Source of the DNA: Sulfitobacter sp. CW3
GTDB taxonomy: Bacteria > Pseudomonadota > Alphaproteobacteria > Rhodobacterales > Rhodobacteraceae
NCBI RefSeq assembly: GCF_019392245.1
Contig: NZ_JAHXRL010000006.1
Location: 62,001-126,000 of the forward strand
Direction: 5' to 3'
DNA: 64,000 nucleotides
The stretch's first letter is position 1. Every line of letters starts with the position of its first letter. The position numbers and the translations under genes are program-made. The notes beneath the pieces were generated by a model. It saw only the letters and a list, made by a program, of their open reading frames with translations, was not told the DNA's origin and searched no databases. Below, in pieces: positions 1-9,379 of this stretch.

Positions 1-1
1 C

Positions 2-94
2 TTGGTGATCTTGGGCTCTGTCACCTTTATCACGTGGCGCGAGGCGATGCTGAACCGGCACATCACCCCAGCCAGCCCCGCGACCAAGCTTTAG
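2..94 (+). CDS. C-terminus of a membrane protein (partial)
   Basis: An open frame enters from the left edge and ends at a TAG, giving the last 30 residues of a protein. The visible part starts with a hydrophobic stretch (LVILGSVTFITW), then a basic turn (REAMLNRH) and a short polar tail. This is typical of the last transmembrane helix and cytoplasmic tail of a transporter. It resembles the ends of EamA/DMT permeases, but too little is present to assign a family. It lies on the same strand upstream of the betaine operon and is separated from it by the BetI-type palindrome, so it is probably a separate transcription unit. Confidence 0.5.
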   Translation: MVILGSVTFITWREAMLNRHITPASPATKL

Positions 95-138
95 CCAGCG
101 CAGAAATTTACGTGCCCAAAGGCCGGTGAAATCGGTTA

Positions 139-160
139 TTATTGACTCGCGAGTCAATAA
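139..160. promoter_or_regulatory. Perfect palindrome, likely BetI operator
   Basis: A perfect 22-bp inverted repeat, with half-site TTATTGACTCG followed by its exact complement. It lies 57 bases before the betI start codon. BetI is a TetR-type repressor that binds palindromes with ATTGA/TCAAT arms in front of bet genes, and this site has exactly those arms. The position supports autoregulation of betICBA with release by choline. Binding is inferred. Confidence 0.8.
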
Positions 161-217
161 CCCTACATCTGTTCCAAGAACCGGAATCATCGAGACCGGA
201 AACGTTGAGGAACGATA

Positions 218-793
218 ATGCCTAAACTGGGAATGGAACCGATCCGGCGTGATGCGCTGGTCAAGGCGACGATTGCCGAAATCGGGGCCGCGCAATCGCT
301 GGATGTGACGGTCGACCAGATCGCGCGCCGCGCCGGGATGTCCAAGGCGCTTGCCCACCATTACTTCGGCGGCAAAGACCAAATTTTCCTCGCGGCGATG
401 CGGTTTATCCTGTCGGAGTATTCAGCCGAGGTACGCCGCGAATTGCGCAAGGCCAAAACGCCGGCGGCCCGCGCCGAGGCGATCATCAGGGCCAGCTTTG
501 ACGAAAGCTGTTTTGACCCGGCGACGGTTAGCGCGTGGATGACGCTTTATGGATCGTCGCGCACCAATGTTGAAACCTACCGTTTGCTGATCGTCTATCA
601 GGCACGGCTGCGGTCGAACCTGACCCACGCATTGCGCCCGATCTCAACTCAGCCTGAACAGGATGCTGAAACCCTCGCCGCGCTGATTGACGGGCTGTAC
701 CTGCGCGCGGCCCTGTCTGACACCGGCAGCGCACCTGCCGCCTGCGCCCAAGCACTGTCCCTTATGAACACCCTGATCGGAAGCAAACCATGA
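218..793 (+). CDS. betI: HTH-type transcriptional repressor BetI
   Basis: TetR-family repressor of 191 residues, the usual BetI length. The N-terminus MPKLGMEPIRRDALVKATI is characteristic of BetI. The helix-turn-helix occupies about residues 28-50 (VDQIARRAGMSKALAHHYF), and the remainder is the helical ligand domain. In the characterised E. coli system BetI represses choline-to-betaine genes and is relieved by choline. It is the first gene of the operon and its TGA overlaps the betC start (ATGA), so the two are translationally coupled. A perfect 22-bp palindrome at 139-160 is the likely operator. Confidence 0.95.
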   Translation: MPKLGMEPIRRDALVKATIAEIGAAQSLDVTVDQIARRAGMSKALAHHYFGGKDQIFLAAMRFILSEYSAEVRRELRKAKTPAARAEAIIRASFDESCFDPATVSAWMTLYGSSRTNVETYRLLIVYQARLRSNLTHALRPISTQPEQDAETLAALIDGLYLRAALSDTGSAPAACAQALSLMNTLIGSKP

Positions 794-2298
794 CCAAACC
801 CAATATCCTGATCCTGATGGTCGACCAGTTGAACGGCACGCTTTTTCCCGATGGTCCGGTCGATTGGCTACATGCGCCGAACCTCAAGAAACTGGCGGCG
901 CGGTCGACGCGGTTCAAGAATGCCTATACTGCCAGCCCGCTTTGTGCGCCGGGCAGGGCGGCGTTTATGTCGGGTCAATTGCCAAGCGCCACCGGCGTCT
1001 ATGACAACGCCGCTGAATTTCCATCGAGCGTTCCCACCTATGCGCATCACCTGCGTCGCGCGGGCTATCAGACCTGCCTGTCGGGAAAGATGCATTTCGT
1101 CGGCCCCGATCAGCTGCACGGATTCGAGGAACGCCTGACCACCGACATTTATCCTGCCGATTTTGGATGGACGCCCGATTACCGCAAACCCGGTGAACGG
1201 ATCGATTGGTGGTATCACAACATGGGGTCAGTGACGGGTGCGGGTGTTGCTGAAACCTCGAACCAGATGGAATATGACGATGCCGTCGCGTACGAGGCAA
1301 CGCGCAAGCTTTATGATCTGTCACGCGGCCTTGATGACCGTCCATGGTGCATGACGGTCAGCTTTACCCACCCGCATGACCCTTATGTGGCGCGCAAGAA
1401 ATATTGGGATCTGTACAACGACTGCGACCATCTGCTGCCGCAGGTCGGTGATCTGGGCTATGACGCCCAAGATGCCCATTCCAAACGTATCTTTGATGCG
1501 AATGACTGGCGCAGCTTTGACATCACCGAGGATAACATCAAACGGTCCCGTCAGGCCTATTTCGCGAACGTTAGCTATCTTGATGACAAGATCGGCGAGA
1601 TTTTGCAAACCCTAGAGGATACCCGCCAAGAGGCGATTATCGTGTTTGTGTCAGACCACGGCGATATGCTGGGCGAACGCGGCCTTTGGTTCAAGATGAG
1701 CTTTTTCGAGGGATCATCCCGCGTACCCATGATGATTGCCGCCCCGCAGATGGAACCCGGTTTGAACGAAACCCCCGTCAGTAATATCGATGTCTGCCCT
1801 ACCTTATGCGATCTGGCGGGTGTGTCGATGGACGAGGTGATGGAATGGACCACGGGCCAGTCGCTGGTGCCCATGGGGCAGGGGGTTGAACGTACCGAAC
1901 CTGTCGCGATGGAATATGCCGCCGAAGCATCCTATGCGCCGATGGTATCGCTGCGCTACGGCAAGTGGAAATACAACCGGTGCACGCTGGACCCTGATCA
2001 ACTGTTCGATCTGGACGCCGACCCCCACGAGCTGACCAATCTAGCCGAAGAGCCCGCCCACCAAGGCACGCGGCAAACCCTGCGCGCCAAGGCCGACGCC
2101 CGCTGGGATCTGGCCGCCTTTGACGCCGATGTGCGCAAAAGCCAGGCCCGCCGCTGGGTCGTCTACGAGGCCCTGCGCAAGGGTGGGTATTACCCGTGGG
2201 ATTACCAACCCCTGCGCAATGCGTCTGAACAATACATGCGCAATCACATGGATCTGAACGTGCTGGAAGAAAACAAACGCTTCCCGCGCGGCGAATAG
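790..2298 (+). CDS. betC: Choline-sulfatase
   Basis: Type I sulfatase of 502 residues that hydrolyses choline-O-sulfate to choline and sulfate, feeding the betaine pathway. The sulfatase signature C-x-P-x-R is present as C52-A-P-G-R56; Cys52 is the residue converted to formylglycine. The metal-binding D-H of VSDHGDMLGERG falls at residues 289-290. The C-terminal part carries the choline-sulfatase domain typical of BetC. It starts inside the betI stop codon and is followed after 56 bases by betB. Presence of betC indicates use of choline-O-sulfate, an osmolyte common in marine algae and plants. Confidence 0.95.
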   Translation: MTKPNILILMVDQLNGTLFPDGPVDWLHAPNLKKLAARSTRFKNAYTASPLCAPGRAAFMSGQLPSATGVYDNAAEFPSSVPTYAHHLRRAGYQTCLSGKMHFVGPDQLHGFEERLTTDIYPADFGWTPDYRKPGERIDWWYHNMGSVTGAGVAETSNQMEYDDAVAYEATRKLYDLSRGLDDRPWCMTVSFTHPHDPYVARKKYWDLYNDCDHLLPQVGDLGYDAQDAHSKRIFDANDWRSFDITEDNIKRSRQAYFANVSYLDDKIGEILQTLEDTRQEAIIVFVSDHGDMLGERGLWFKMSFFEGSSRVPMMIAAPQMEPGLNETPVSNIDVCPTLCDLAGVSMDEVMEWTTGQSLVPMGQGVERTEPVAMEYAAEASYAPMVSLRYGKWKYNRCTLDPDQLFDLDADPHELTNLAEEPAHQGTRQTLRAKADARWDLAAFDADVRKSQARRWVVYEALRKGGYYPWDYQPLRNASEQYMRNHMDLNVLEENKRFPRGE

Positions 2299-2354
2299 AC
2301 ACCGAACGAAATTGAAATCCACCCGATAGACCGGCACCGAAAAGCGAGAGACCT

Positions 2355-3806
2355 ATGCAAACCCAACCGACCGCCAGCCATTTTATCAACGGCGCTTATG
2401 TCGAAGACACAGCAGGCACACCCATCGACGTGATCTATCCCGCGACCGGCGAAAAGATCGCAACCGTCTATGCGGCAACGCCAGCCATCATCGAACAGGC
2501 GCTGACTGCCGCCCGCGAGGCCCAAGCCGCTTGGGCCGCAGTGACCGGCACGGAACGGGGCCGCATCCTGCGCCGCGCAGCCGATATCATGCGTGAACGC
2601 AATCACGACCTGTCGATCCTCGAAACCTATGACACCGGCAAACCCTATCAGGAAACATCTGTCGCCGATGCAACCAGTGGCGCGGATGCGTTGGAATATT
2701 TCGGCGGTATGGCCGCGACGTTGACCGGCGAACATATCCAACTGGGCGAAGACTGGGTCTATACCCGCCGCGAACCGTTGGGCGTGTGCGTCGGCATCGG
2801 CGCGTGGAACTACCCAACGCAAATCGCGTGCTGGAAAGGCGCACCCGCGCTGGCCTGCGGCAATTCGATCATCTTTAAACCGTCCGAGACAACGCCGCTA
2901 TCTGCCTTGAAAGTGGCCGAGATTTTGTTCGAGGCGGGCTTGCCTGCAGGCCTGTACAACGTCGTGCAAGGCATGGGCGAGGTGGGGGCTGCCTTGGTCA
3001 CCGACCCGCGCGTCGACAAAGTATCGCTAACAGGATCGGTGCCGACAGGCCGCAAGGTCTATGCCGCCGCCGCAGACGGGATGAAGCACGTCACGATGGA
3101 ACTGGGCGGTAAATCCCCGATCATCGTCTTCGAAGACGCCGATATCGAAAATGCCGTCAGCGGTGCGATTTTGGGCAACTTCTACAGCTCGGGTCAGGTC
3201 TGCTCAAACGGTACACGGGTCTTTGTACATGCCGACATCAAAGAAGCATTCCTTGCGCGTCTGGCAGAACGTCTTGACGGCGCAGTGATCGGCGACCCGA
3301 TGGACCCCGTCACCAGCTTTGGCCCGATGGTGTCGAAACGTCAGCTGGATATCACGCTTGGCTATATCGAAAAGGGCAAGGCCGAGGGCGCGCGTCTGGT
3401 CTATGGCGGCAATGCCATTGACGGCAAAGGCTTCTATATGCAGCCGACCGTTTTTGCCGACGTCACCGACGACATGACCATTGCGCGCGAAGAAATCTTT
3501 GGACCGGTCATGTCGGTGCTGGATTTCACCGACGAAGACGACGTTATGGCCCGCGCCAATGACACCGAATTCGGTCTGGCGGCTGGTGTATTCACCCGCG
3601 ATCTGTCCCGCGCGCACCGCGTTGCGGCCAATTTTCAGGCGGGCACATGCTATATCAACACCTATAACGACGCCCCGGTCGAGGCCCCGTTTGGCGGCAT
3701 GAAGAATTCGGGCGTGGGGCGTGAAAACTCCAAAGCCGCGATTGAACACTACAGCCAGTTGAAATCAGTCTATGTGCGCATGGGCGATATGGAAGCACCT
3801 TTCTGA
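2355..3806 (+). CDS. betB: Betaine-aldehyde dehydrogenase
   Basis: NAD(P)-dependent aldehyde dehydrogenase of 483 residues that oxidises betaine aldehyde to glycine betaine. The catalytic general base Glu249 is in MELGGKSP and the nucleophile Cys283 is in [10 protein letters not shown]. The N-terminus [17 protein letters not shown] is typical of BetB, and the operon context makes the substrate assignment firm. A GAGAGACCT-like ribosome site lies just before the ATG. Its TGA shares a base with the ATG of the small membrane protein that follows (TGATG). Confidence 0.95.
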   Translation: MQTQPTASHFINGAYVEDTAGTPIDVIYPATGEKIATVYAATPAIIEQALTAAREAQAAWAAVTGTERGRILRRAADIMRERNHDLSILETYDTGKPYQETSVADATSGADALEYFGGMAATLTGEHIQLGEDWVYTRREPLGVCVGIGAWNYPTQIACWKGAPALACGNSIIFKPSETTPLSALKVAEILFEAGLPAGLYNVVQGMGEVGAALVTDPRVDKVSLTGSVPTGRKVYAAAADGMKHVTMELGGKSPIIVFEDADIENAVSGAILGNFYSSGQVCSNGTRVFVHADIKEAFLARLAERLDGAVIGDPMDPVTSFGPMVSKRQLDITLGYIEKGKAEGARLVYGGNAIDGKGFYMQPTVFADVTDDMTIAREEIFGPVMSVLDFTDEDDVMARANDTEFGLAAGVFTRDLSRAHRVAANFQAGTCYINTYNDAPVEAPFGGMKNSGVGRENSKAAIEHYSQLKSVYVRMGDMEAPF

Positions 3807-4063
3807 TGGTCGGTTTGCCCGAACCCGAAGCGCAACACCCGCGCATGAACCGGGTTGATGTCCTCAAATGGGTTGCGACTGTCGTCCAACTGGTTGGCTA
3901 CGGGCTGACCGGAATGGGGCTGCAACCCTGGAACGTGTTCGCATTTTTTGCGGGCATTGTTTTGTGGTTCGCGGTTGGTGTGATGTGGAAAGATCGCGCG
4001 ATTATGGTGGTGCATGTTGGTGCCTTCCTGTCGCTACTGATCGGATATGTGAGCGCGAATTGA
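3806..4063 (+). CDS. Small membrane protein of the bet operon (DUF6552-like)
   Basis: An 85-residue protein wedged between betB and betA, with TGATG overlaps at both ends, so it is very probably translated with them. Three hydrophobic segments are visible at about residues 20-38, 43-60 and 66-83. The segments are separated by short loops containing LQPWN and WKDR. It resembles small proteins of the DUF6552 type found in Rhodobacteraceae, but I assign this from memory and without a search. Function is unknown. Its conserved place in a choline oxidation operon suggests a membrane anchor or accessory for choline dehydrogenase, or a small transport-related protein. Confidence 0.8.
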   Translation: MVGLPEPEAQHPRMNRVDVLKWVATVVQLVGYGLTGMGLQPWNVFAFFAGIVLWFAVGVMWKDRAIMVVHVGAFLSLLIGYVSAN

Positions 4064-5721
4064 TGCAAGCTGAATTTATCATTGTTGGCGCGGGCAGCGC
4101 CGGTTGCGCGATGGCGTATCGTTTGGCCAAGGCCGGGCGCAAGGTGTTGGTCATTGAGCATGGTGGCACCGATGCGGGGCCGTTCATCCAGATGCCTGCG
4201 GCATTGTCCTATCCGATGAACATGAAAACCTATGACTGGGGCTTTTCATCCGAACCCGAACCGCATCTGGGCAACCGCCGTCTGGCGACCCCGCGCGGCA
4301 AGGTGATTGGCGGATCATCGTCGATCAACGGCATGGTATACGTGCGCGGCCACGCTGAGGATTATAACCACTGGGCCGAACAGGGTGCCGATGGCTGGGG
4401 CTATGCCGATGTGCTGCCCTATTTTAAACGGATGGAACATTGGCATGACGGTGGCCACGGCGGCGACGCGGAATGGCGTGGCAAGGATGGCCCGCTGCAC
4501 GTGTCGCGCGGCCCCCGTGAAAACCCGCTGTTCAACGCCTTTGTCGAGGCCGGAAAACAGGCCGGGTACGAGGCGACCGACGATTACAACGGCGAAAAGC
4601 AAGAGGGCTTTGGCCCGATGGAGCAGACGGTTTATGGCGGGCGGCGCTGGTCGGCGGCCAATGCCTATCTGCGGCCCGCGCAAAAGACCGGCAATGTCGA
4701 GGTGGTTCGCGCGCTGGCACAGCGTGTGGTGATCGAAGGCGGCCGTGCCGTTGGTGTCGAAGTGCTGCGTGGCGGCAAGACCGAGGTGCTGCGCGCAAGT
4801 GGCGAGGTCATCCTTGCGGCGTCGTCGATCAATTCGCCCAAGCTGTTGTTGCTGTCGGGCATTGGGCCAGCCGCAGATCTGGCGGAACATGGCATCGATG
4901 TGGTCGCGGATCGCGCCGGTGTCGGCCAAAACCTGCAAGACCACCTTGAGCTTTATATCCAGATGGCCGCAAGCCAGCCCATCACTTTGTTCAAGCATTG
5001 GAACATCTTTTCCAAGGCCATGATCGGTGCGCAATGGCTGTTCACGAAAACCGGTCTGGGCGCGTCCAACCAGTTTGAATCAGCGGCGTTCATCCGCTCG
5101 AAGGCTGGGATCAAATACCCCGATATCCAGTACCATTTCCTGCCCATTGCCGTGCGCTATGATGGCAAGGCCGCGGCGGAAGGGCACGGGTTTCAGGCCC
5201 ATGTTGGCCCGATGCGGTCGACCTCGCGCGGGGCGGTGTCGCTGCGGTCTGGCGATCCTGCGGATGCGCCGAAAATCGTTTTCAACTATATGTCGCAGGA
5301 CCGCGATTGGGAGGAATTCCGCAATTGCATCCGCCTGACCCGCGAGATTTTTGCCCAAGAGGCGTTCAAGCCTTTCGTGAAGGGCGAAATTCAACCCGGC
5401 ACCGATGTGCAAACGGATGATGAACTGGACGCCTTTATCCGTGACCACGCCGAAAGCGCATATCACCCCTGTGGCACCTGCCGGATGGGGCGTGCGGATG
5501 ACCCTGACGCGGTTGTTGACCCCCAAGGTCGGGTGATCGGTGTTGACGGCTTGCGCGTTGCAGACAGCTCGATTTTCCCTCGGATCACCAATGGCAATCT
5601 GAACGGGCCGTCTATCATGGTCGGTGAAAAGATGTCCGATCATATTTTGGGGATCGATCCATTGGCCGCTGCGAATGACGAGCCTTGGATTCACCCTGAT
5701 TGGGAAACAGCGCAGCGCTAG
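4063..5721 (+). CDS. betA: Choline dehydrogenase
   Basis: FAD-dependent GMC oxidoreductase of 552 residues (E. coli BetA is 556) that oxidises choline to betaine aldehyde. The dinucleotide-binding motif [13 protein letters not shown] is at about residues 9-21. GMC signatures appear as [18 protein letters not shown] and [16 protein letters not shown]. The catalytic His468 lies in [10 protein letters not shown], and [10 protein letters not shown] near the C-terminus is also conserved. I place the start at 4063 because [14 protein letters not shown] is the normal BetA beginning and it overlaps the previous stop; the longer upstream frame lacks homology. It is the last gene of the operon. Confidence 0.95.
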   Translation: MQAEFIIVGAGSAGCAMAYRLAKAGRKVLVIEHGGTDAGPFIQMPAALSYPMNMKTYDWGFSSEPEPHLGNRRLATPRGKVIGGSSSINGMVYVRGHAEDYNHWAEQGADGWGYADVLPYFKRMEHWHDGGHGGDAEWRGKDGPLHVSRGPRENPLFNAFVEAGKQAGYEATDDYNGEKQEGFGPMEQTVYGGRRWSAANAYLRPAQKTGNVEVVRALAQRVVIEGGRAVGVEVLRGGKTEVLRASGEVILAASSINSPKLLLLSGIGPAADLAEHGIDVVADRAGVGQNLQDHLELYIQMAASQPITLFKHWNIFSKAMIGAQWLFTKTGLGASNQFESAAFIRSKAGIKYPDIQYHFLPIAVRYDGKAAAEGHGFQAHVGPMRSTSRGAVSLRSGDPADAPKIVFNYMSQDRDWEEFRNCIRLTREIFAQEAFKPFVKGEIQPGTDVQTDDELDAFIRDHAESAYHPCGTCRMGRADDPDAVVDPQGRVIGVDGLRVADSSIFPRITNGNLNGPSIMVGEKMSDHILGIDPLAAANDEPWIHPDWETAQR

Positions 5722-5803
5722 GCGGACAGTCGTGTTAGGAAAAAGTTAACCGAAGTTAACAAATGCCATTGATTGGGGCGGTCAAACGCTCCAGTCATGG
5801 CGC

Positions 5804-6502
5804 ATGTTAAAATTTCGTTCACTTTTGTGCCTCGTGCTTGGCACGGCGATCCTCGGTCTCCCTGCTCAGGCGGCGGGTAAACGCATCACCGGCACCATTC
5901 AGGTCATTGACGGCGACACGTTCGACGTGGGCGGGACGCGCGTACGGCTGTTCGGCATTGATGCGCCCGAAGGTGATCAAACCTGCACGGATGCGCGCGG
6001 CGATGAACTGCGCTGCGGCAGCTTTGTGACCACGCAGGTACGCGACGCCTATCGGGGCAAGCAGGCGGTGTGCAAACAGATCGATACAGACCGCTATGGG
6101 CGCAGCGTGGCGCGCTGTGTTGTCGGCAATGTGGATGTGGGGCAAAGCCTTGTCGCCAGCGGGCTGGCCTTTGCCTTTGCCGAATATTCCCGCGATTACA
6201 TTGCCGTGGAAAAGGCCGCGATCCGGGCGGGGCGCGGCATTCATGCCTATACGATGGTCCGCCCGTCCGCATTTCGCGCCCAGAAACGCGCCGCACAGAC
6301 GGCAGCGGTGAAAACACCGGCGCAGGTGGGGCCGAGCGGCTGCACGATCAAGGGGAACATCAGCGCCAAAGGCGTACGCATTTTCCATGTGGCGGGGCAA
6401 CGAGACTATCAAAGAACGTCGATCCGCACCGACAAGGGCGAACGGTGGTTTTGTTCGGCAAGCGAGGCCCGCGCGGCAGGGTGGCGTGCTGCGCGGCGCT
6501 AA
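5804..6502 (+). CDS. Exported thermonuclease (SNase-like) family protein
   Basis: A 232-residue protein with a signal peptide (about residues 1-24, cut near AQAA-GK). The staphylococcal-nuclease fold (about residues 28-150) follows, with IDGDTFDVGGTRVRLFGID and the Arg/Glu active-site residues of RVRLFGIDAPEG and DRYGR. The C-terminal 65 residues (GCTIKGNIS to WFCSASEARAAGWRAARR) form a small domain with two Cys, seen in many exported nuclease-like proteins of this group. It likely degrades nucleic acid outside the cytoplasm. It is convergent with pccR, and the stop codons are adjacent (TAA at 6502, TCA complement at 6503), leaving no intergenic space. Confidence 0.85.
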   Translation: MLKFRSLLCLVLGTAILGLPAQAAGKRITGTIQVIDGDTFDVGGTRVRLFGIDAPEGDQTCTDARGDELRCGSFVTTQVRDAYRGKQAVCKQIDTDRYGRSVARCVVGNVDVGQSLVASGLAFAFAEYSRDYIAVEKAAIRAGRGIHAYTMVRPSAFRAQKRAAQTAAVKTPAQVGPSGCTIKGNISAKGVRIFHVAGQRDYQRTSIRTDKGERWFCSASEARAAGWRAARR

Positions 6503-7903
6503 TCATTCCACCTGATAGGGCAACACATCGCGCAGGTCGGGGTCGACGACCAACTGCCGTTCAAGCGGTGGCACAGACCGCTGGTGGCAGCTTTTACGGT
6601 CGCAGATGCGGCAGGAAATCCCGATAGGTTCAAAGGCTGACGCATGGCTAGTGTCCATACCGTCGGCATAGACCATGGCCGCAGCATGGCGCACCTCGCA
6701 TCCCAGCGATATCGCGTACCGTCGCACCGGCGCGCCAAAACGCCCCGCCGGTTTCGAGATGTCGCGCGCCAGTGAAATATAGCGCACCCCGTCCGGCGTC
6801 TCGGCAAGCTGGCGCAGGAAACGGCCCGGCGTTTCGAACGCGCTATGCACATTCCACAACGGGCAAGCGCCGCCAAAGCGGGCGAATTGCAGCCGTGTGG
6901 CCGAGTGGCGCTTGGTGATCGTGCCCGCCTGATCGACGCGCACAAAAAAGAACGGGATACCCTTTGATCCGGGGCGTTGCAGTGTCGACAAACGATGGGC
7001 GACTTGTTCGATCGACGCGCCGAACTGACCGGCCAGAATTTCCAGATCGTGACGGCAGTCTTGGGCCTTGGCCAGAAACGTCTGATAGGGCATCAGCGCC
7101 GCGCCGGCAAAATAGTTGGCGAGGCCAATTTTGGCGATGTCCCTCGCGGCCCCGCTGTGAAAACGTGCCAGATCAAGCGTCGCCTCGAGCAGGCTGTTTT
7201 GCCGCGTCATGGCCGTTTGGAACAGCAGCTGAAACAGTTGCGTTTCTTGCGGGGCACGTGACGAGATGTGCAAAATCCCAGCGTCCGGATCATAGCGCCG
7301 CAACGCGGCCATATCATCAAAGCTAACCTTGATGCCCACCGCCGTCAGCGCCGTAATCGTTGTTGCTTTCAGCGTTTTACCATCGCTGTTGCCACGGGCG
7401 AAATGTTCGGCGGCGCGGTCGACGGCATCAATATAGTTGTCGCAGTAATGAAAGAAATCGCGCACTTCCTCCCATGGGCTGGGCGATGCGCGGGCATCCT
7501 CGCGGCCCAATGCCTCGTCCAGATAGGCAAGGCGTTCATGGGTCTGCCGGTGGCTTTGGTGCAGTTTGATAAAGGCGCGCGCCAACCCCGGCGCGTTCGA
7601 TGCGGCAAGCTGAAGATCGGCCAGCGGCAGGGTATCCCCCTCGAACAGGGGGTCCGCCAAAATTTCGCGCATGTCACTGATCAGGCGTTGGCTGTCACCG
7701 CTGGACAGTTCGGTCACGTCCATCCCGAATTCAGACGCAAGCGCCAGAACCACCGTCGTACTGACGGGACGGTTATTATTTTCCATTTGGTTGAGGTACG
7801 GGAGGGAAACGCCCAGTTTGGCGGCGAAATCCTTTTGCGTGCTACCAAGTTTGGTGCGCAATTCGCGCAGTTTCGCGCCAGCATACAGCTTTTGGGTCGC
7901 CAT
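6503..7903 (-). CDS. pccR: Short-chain acyl-CoA regulator PccR (XRE + ImmA/IrrE-like)
   Basis: A 466-residue regulator. An XRE helix-turn-helix is at about residues 8-60 (GAKLRELRTKLGSTQKDFAAKLGVSLPYLNQME), a DUF955/ImmA-like domain lies in the middle, and a C-terminal DUF2083 short-chain fatty acyl-CoA regulator region contains a Cys cluster (CRICDRKSCHQRS). This architecture defines the ScfR family. PccR of Rhodobacter sphaeroides controls propionyl-CoA carboxylase and binds TTTGCAAA repeats. Here TTTGCAAA elements lie 14-52 bases upstream of its own start and also before pccB, which supports the name and suggests autoregulation. It is encoded on the strand opposite pccB. Confidence 0.92.
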   Translation of the reverse strand: MATQKLYAGAKLRELRTKLGSTQKDFAAKLGVSLPYLNQMENNNRPVSTTVVLALASEFGMDVTELSSGDSQRLISDMREILADPLFEGDTLPLADLQLAASNAPGLARAFIKLHQSHRQTHERLAYLDEALGREDARASPSPWEEVRDFFHYCDNYIDAVDRAAEHFARGNSDGKTLKATTITALTAVGIKVSFDDMAALRRYDPDAGILHISSRAPQETQLFQLLFQTAMTRQNSLLEATLDLARFHSGAARDIAKIGLANYFAGAALMPYQTFLAKAQDCRHDLEILAGQFGASIEQVAHRLSTLQRPGSKGIPFFFVRVDQAGTITKRHSATRLQFARFGGACPLWNVHSAFETPGRFLRQLAETPDGVRYISLARDISKPAGRFGAPVRRYAISLGCEVRHAAAMVYADGMDTSHASAFEPIGISCRICDRKSCHQRSVPPLERQLVVDPDLRDVLPYQVE

Positions 7904-7916
7904 CCGGATCAGGGCC

Positions 7917-7955
7917 TTTGCAAATTTGCAGATACCCCTATGCTAGCTTTGCAAA
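7917..7955. promoter_or_regulatory. TTTGCAAA elements before pccR
   Basis: TTTGCAAA occurs at 7917-7924, immediately followed by TTTGCA, and again at 7948-7955. The 13-mer TTTGCAAATTTGC at 7917-7929 is repeated exactly in front of pccB at 9303-9315. This fits the published PccR/ScfR half-site. Spacing differs from the R. sphaeroides arrangement I remember (two octamers with four bases between). Likely autoregulatory sites. Confidence 0.75.
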
Positions 7956-7994
7956 GTGCCGCCGACAAGGCCCGTCATCAGCGAACGCCTGCCG

Positions 7995-9212
7995 TCAGCT
8001 AAGCCCCAGCGTCTTTTCGCGGCGGATCACGACCAATATCGATGCGACCCCCGCCACGGCTGTGCCTAACATGATCCACAGCAGCGGATAGGCCCCGGTT
8101 TCCGTGCTCAGCAGGGATCCGGCCAGAATGCTAAGGCCCGCACCGCCGCCAATCATCACAGCACCACCCAAGCCCGATGCAGTGCCCGCAAGATGAGGGC
8201 GCACCGATAGCAAACCAGCCGTCGCATTGGGGATGCACAAGCCGTTGCCAAGCCCGACCAGCGTCATCATGCCAAAGAATGATAGCGGGCTGCCATAGCC
8301 GGCCAGAAAGATCAGCATCGACACCGCACCGCCGACCGCGTTGGCCAGACACCCACACAGCACCAGCGTATTGACGCCCAACGTGGTGGCCGTGCGCGCG
8401 GTGATAAAGTTGCCCACGAAATACCCGATAGCCGGTGCGCCGAAATATATGCCAAGCTCGGCAGGCTGCATACCAAACACTTCGCTGCCGACAAAAGGCG
8501 CGCCGCCCAGATAGGCGAAAAATGCGCCCGAACAGCAGGCCGCCGCCATCGAATATCCCCAGAACCGCGGTGATTTTAACAGCTCGGGGTATTCGCTGAA
8601 TTGCTGGCGCATGGTTTTGCCCGACCGAACGGATGTTTCGCCCAGATCATACCATGTTTGTGCAAAAACGAATGCGCCGACCAAGAACATGGCCCAGAAT
8701 GTGGCCTGCCAGCCGAATACTTGATCCAACACGCCGCCAATTGCGGGCGTTATCATTGGCACCACTGCCATCCCCATCGTCACATATCCGATCATCGACG
8801 CGGCTTTGTCTTGGGAAAACATATCGCGCACGACTGCCCGGCTGAGCACCATACTGACGGCGATGATCGCCTGCGCACAGCGGCAAATCAGGAACACGGC
8901 CGTAGTGGGCGCATAAATGCAGCCAACCGTGGCGATCATGTAAATCACCAGCCCCCATAGCAACACATTGCGCCGTCCCAGATTGTCGGACACAGGCCCG
9001 ATGATCAGCTGCAATCCGGCGCTAAACAGCAGGTAAAGCGGCACAGACAGTTGCATAACGCTGTAATCTGTCTCGAAATATTCGGCCATCGAGGGCAGGC
9101 TGGGCAGGAACATGTTCATTGCCAGCGCGCCAATTCCCGACAATAGGATCAGCGTTGAAATATGCGGAGGGCTGGTCTTGTCCAAAAATCGGACATCGTT
9201 TTCACTCTTCAT
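7995..9212 (-). CDS. Bcr/CflA-type multidrug efflux MFS transporter
   Basis: A 405-residue major facilitator with 12 predicted helices. The N-terminal half matches the Bcr/CflA family: NMFLPSLPSMAEYFETDYSVMQ in helix 1 and its loop, then GPVSDNLGRRNVLLWGL (the MFS loop 2-3 motif) and CRCAQAIIAVSMVLSRAVVRD. These exporters pump drugs or small metabolites by proton antiport. It sits between pccR and pccB, divergent from pccB, and the shared upstream region 9213-9379 carries TTTGCA repeats. It may therefore be controlled by PccR and might export propionate-derived or acyl metabolites. The substrate is unknown. Confidence 0.88.
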   Translation of the reverse strand: MKSENDVRFLDKTSPPHISTLILLSGIGALAMNMFLPSLPSMAEYFETDYSVMQLSVPLYLLFSAGLQLIIGPVSDNLGRRNVLLWGLVIYMIATVGCIYAPTTAVFLICRCAQAIIAVSMVLSRAVVRDMFSQDKAASMIGYVTMGMAVVPMITPAIGGVLDQVFGWQATFWAMFLVGAFVFAQTWYDLGETSVRSGKTMRQQFSEYPELLKSPRFWGYSMAAACCSGAFFAYLGGAPFVGSEVFGMQPAELGIYFGAPAIGYFVGNFITARTATTLGVNTLVLCGCLANAVGGAVSMLIFLAGYGSPLSFFGMMTLVGLGNGLCIPNATAGLLSVRPHLAGTASGLGGAVMIGGGAGLSILAGSLLSTETGAYPLLWIMLGTAVAGVASILVVIRREKTLGLS

Positions 9213-9262
9213 GTAATTCAGTTATGCCTGTGGTCTGATATTGTCTATGACGTTCCTCACAG

Positions 9263-9318
9263 TTTGCATATTTGCGGTTTGCACATGCGTGGCTGAATAA
9301 AATTTGCAAATTTGCTAA
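9263..9318. promoter_or_regulatory. TTTGCA-repeat operator region before pccB
   Basis: Several direct copies of TTTGC lie here: TTTGCATA at 9263, TTTGCGG at 9271, TTTGCACA at 9278, TTTGCAAA at 9303 and TTTGCTAA at 9311. The region lies between divergent pccB (start 9380) and the MFS gene (start 9212). The 13-mer at 9303-9315 is identical to one before pccR. By analogy with R. sphaeroides this is where PccR binds to control propionyl-CoA carboxylase. Confidence 0.78.
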
Positions 9319-9379
9319 AAGACGCTTTGGTTGTATCGTCGCACTGGCTAGTATGGCGAAAATCTAAAAGAGGTGCGTC

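Noticed and set aside
4315..5034. Long minus-strand frame opposite betA
   Set aside because: A mirror of third-position bias in betA, with no ribosome site or motif.
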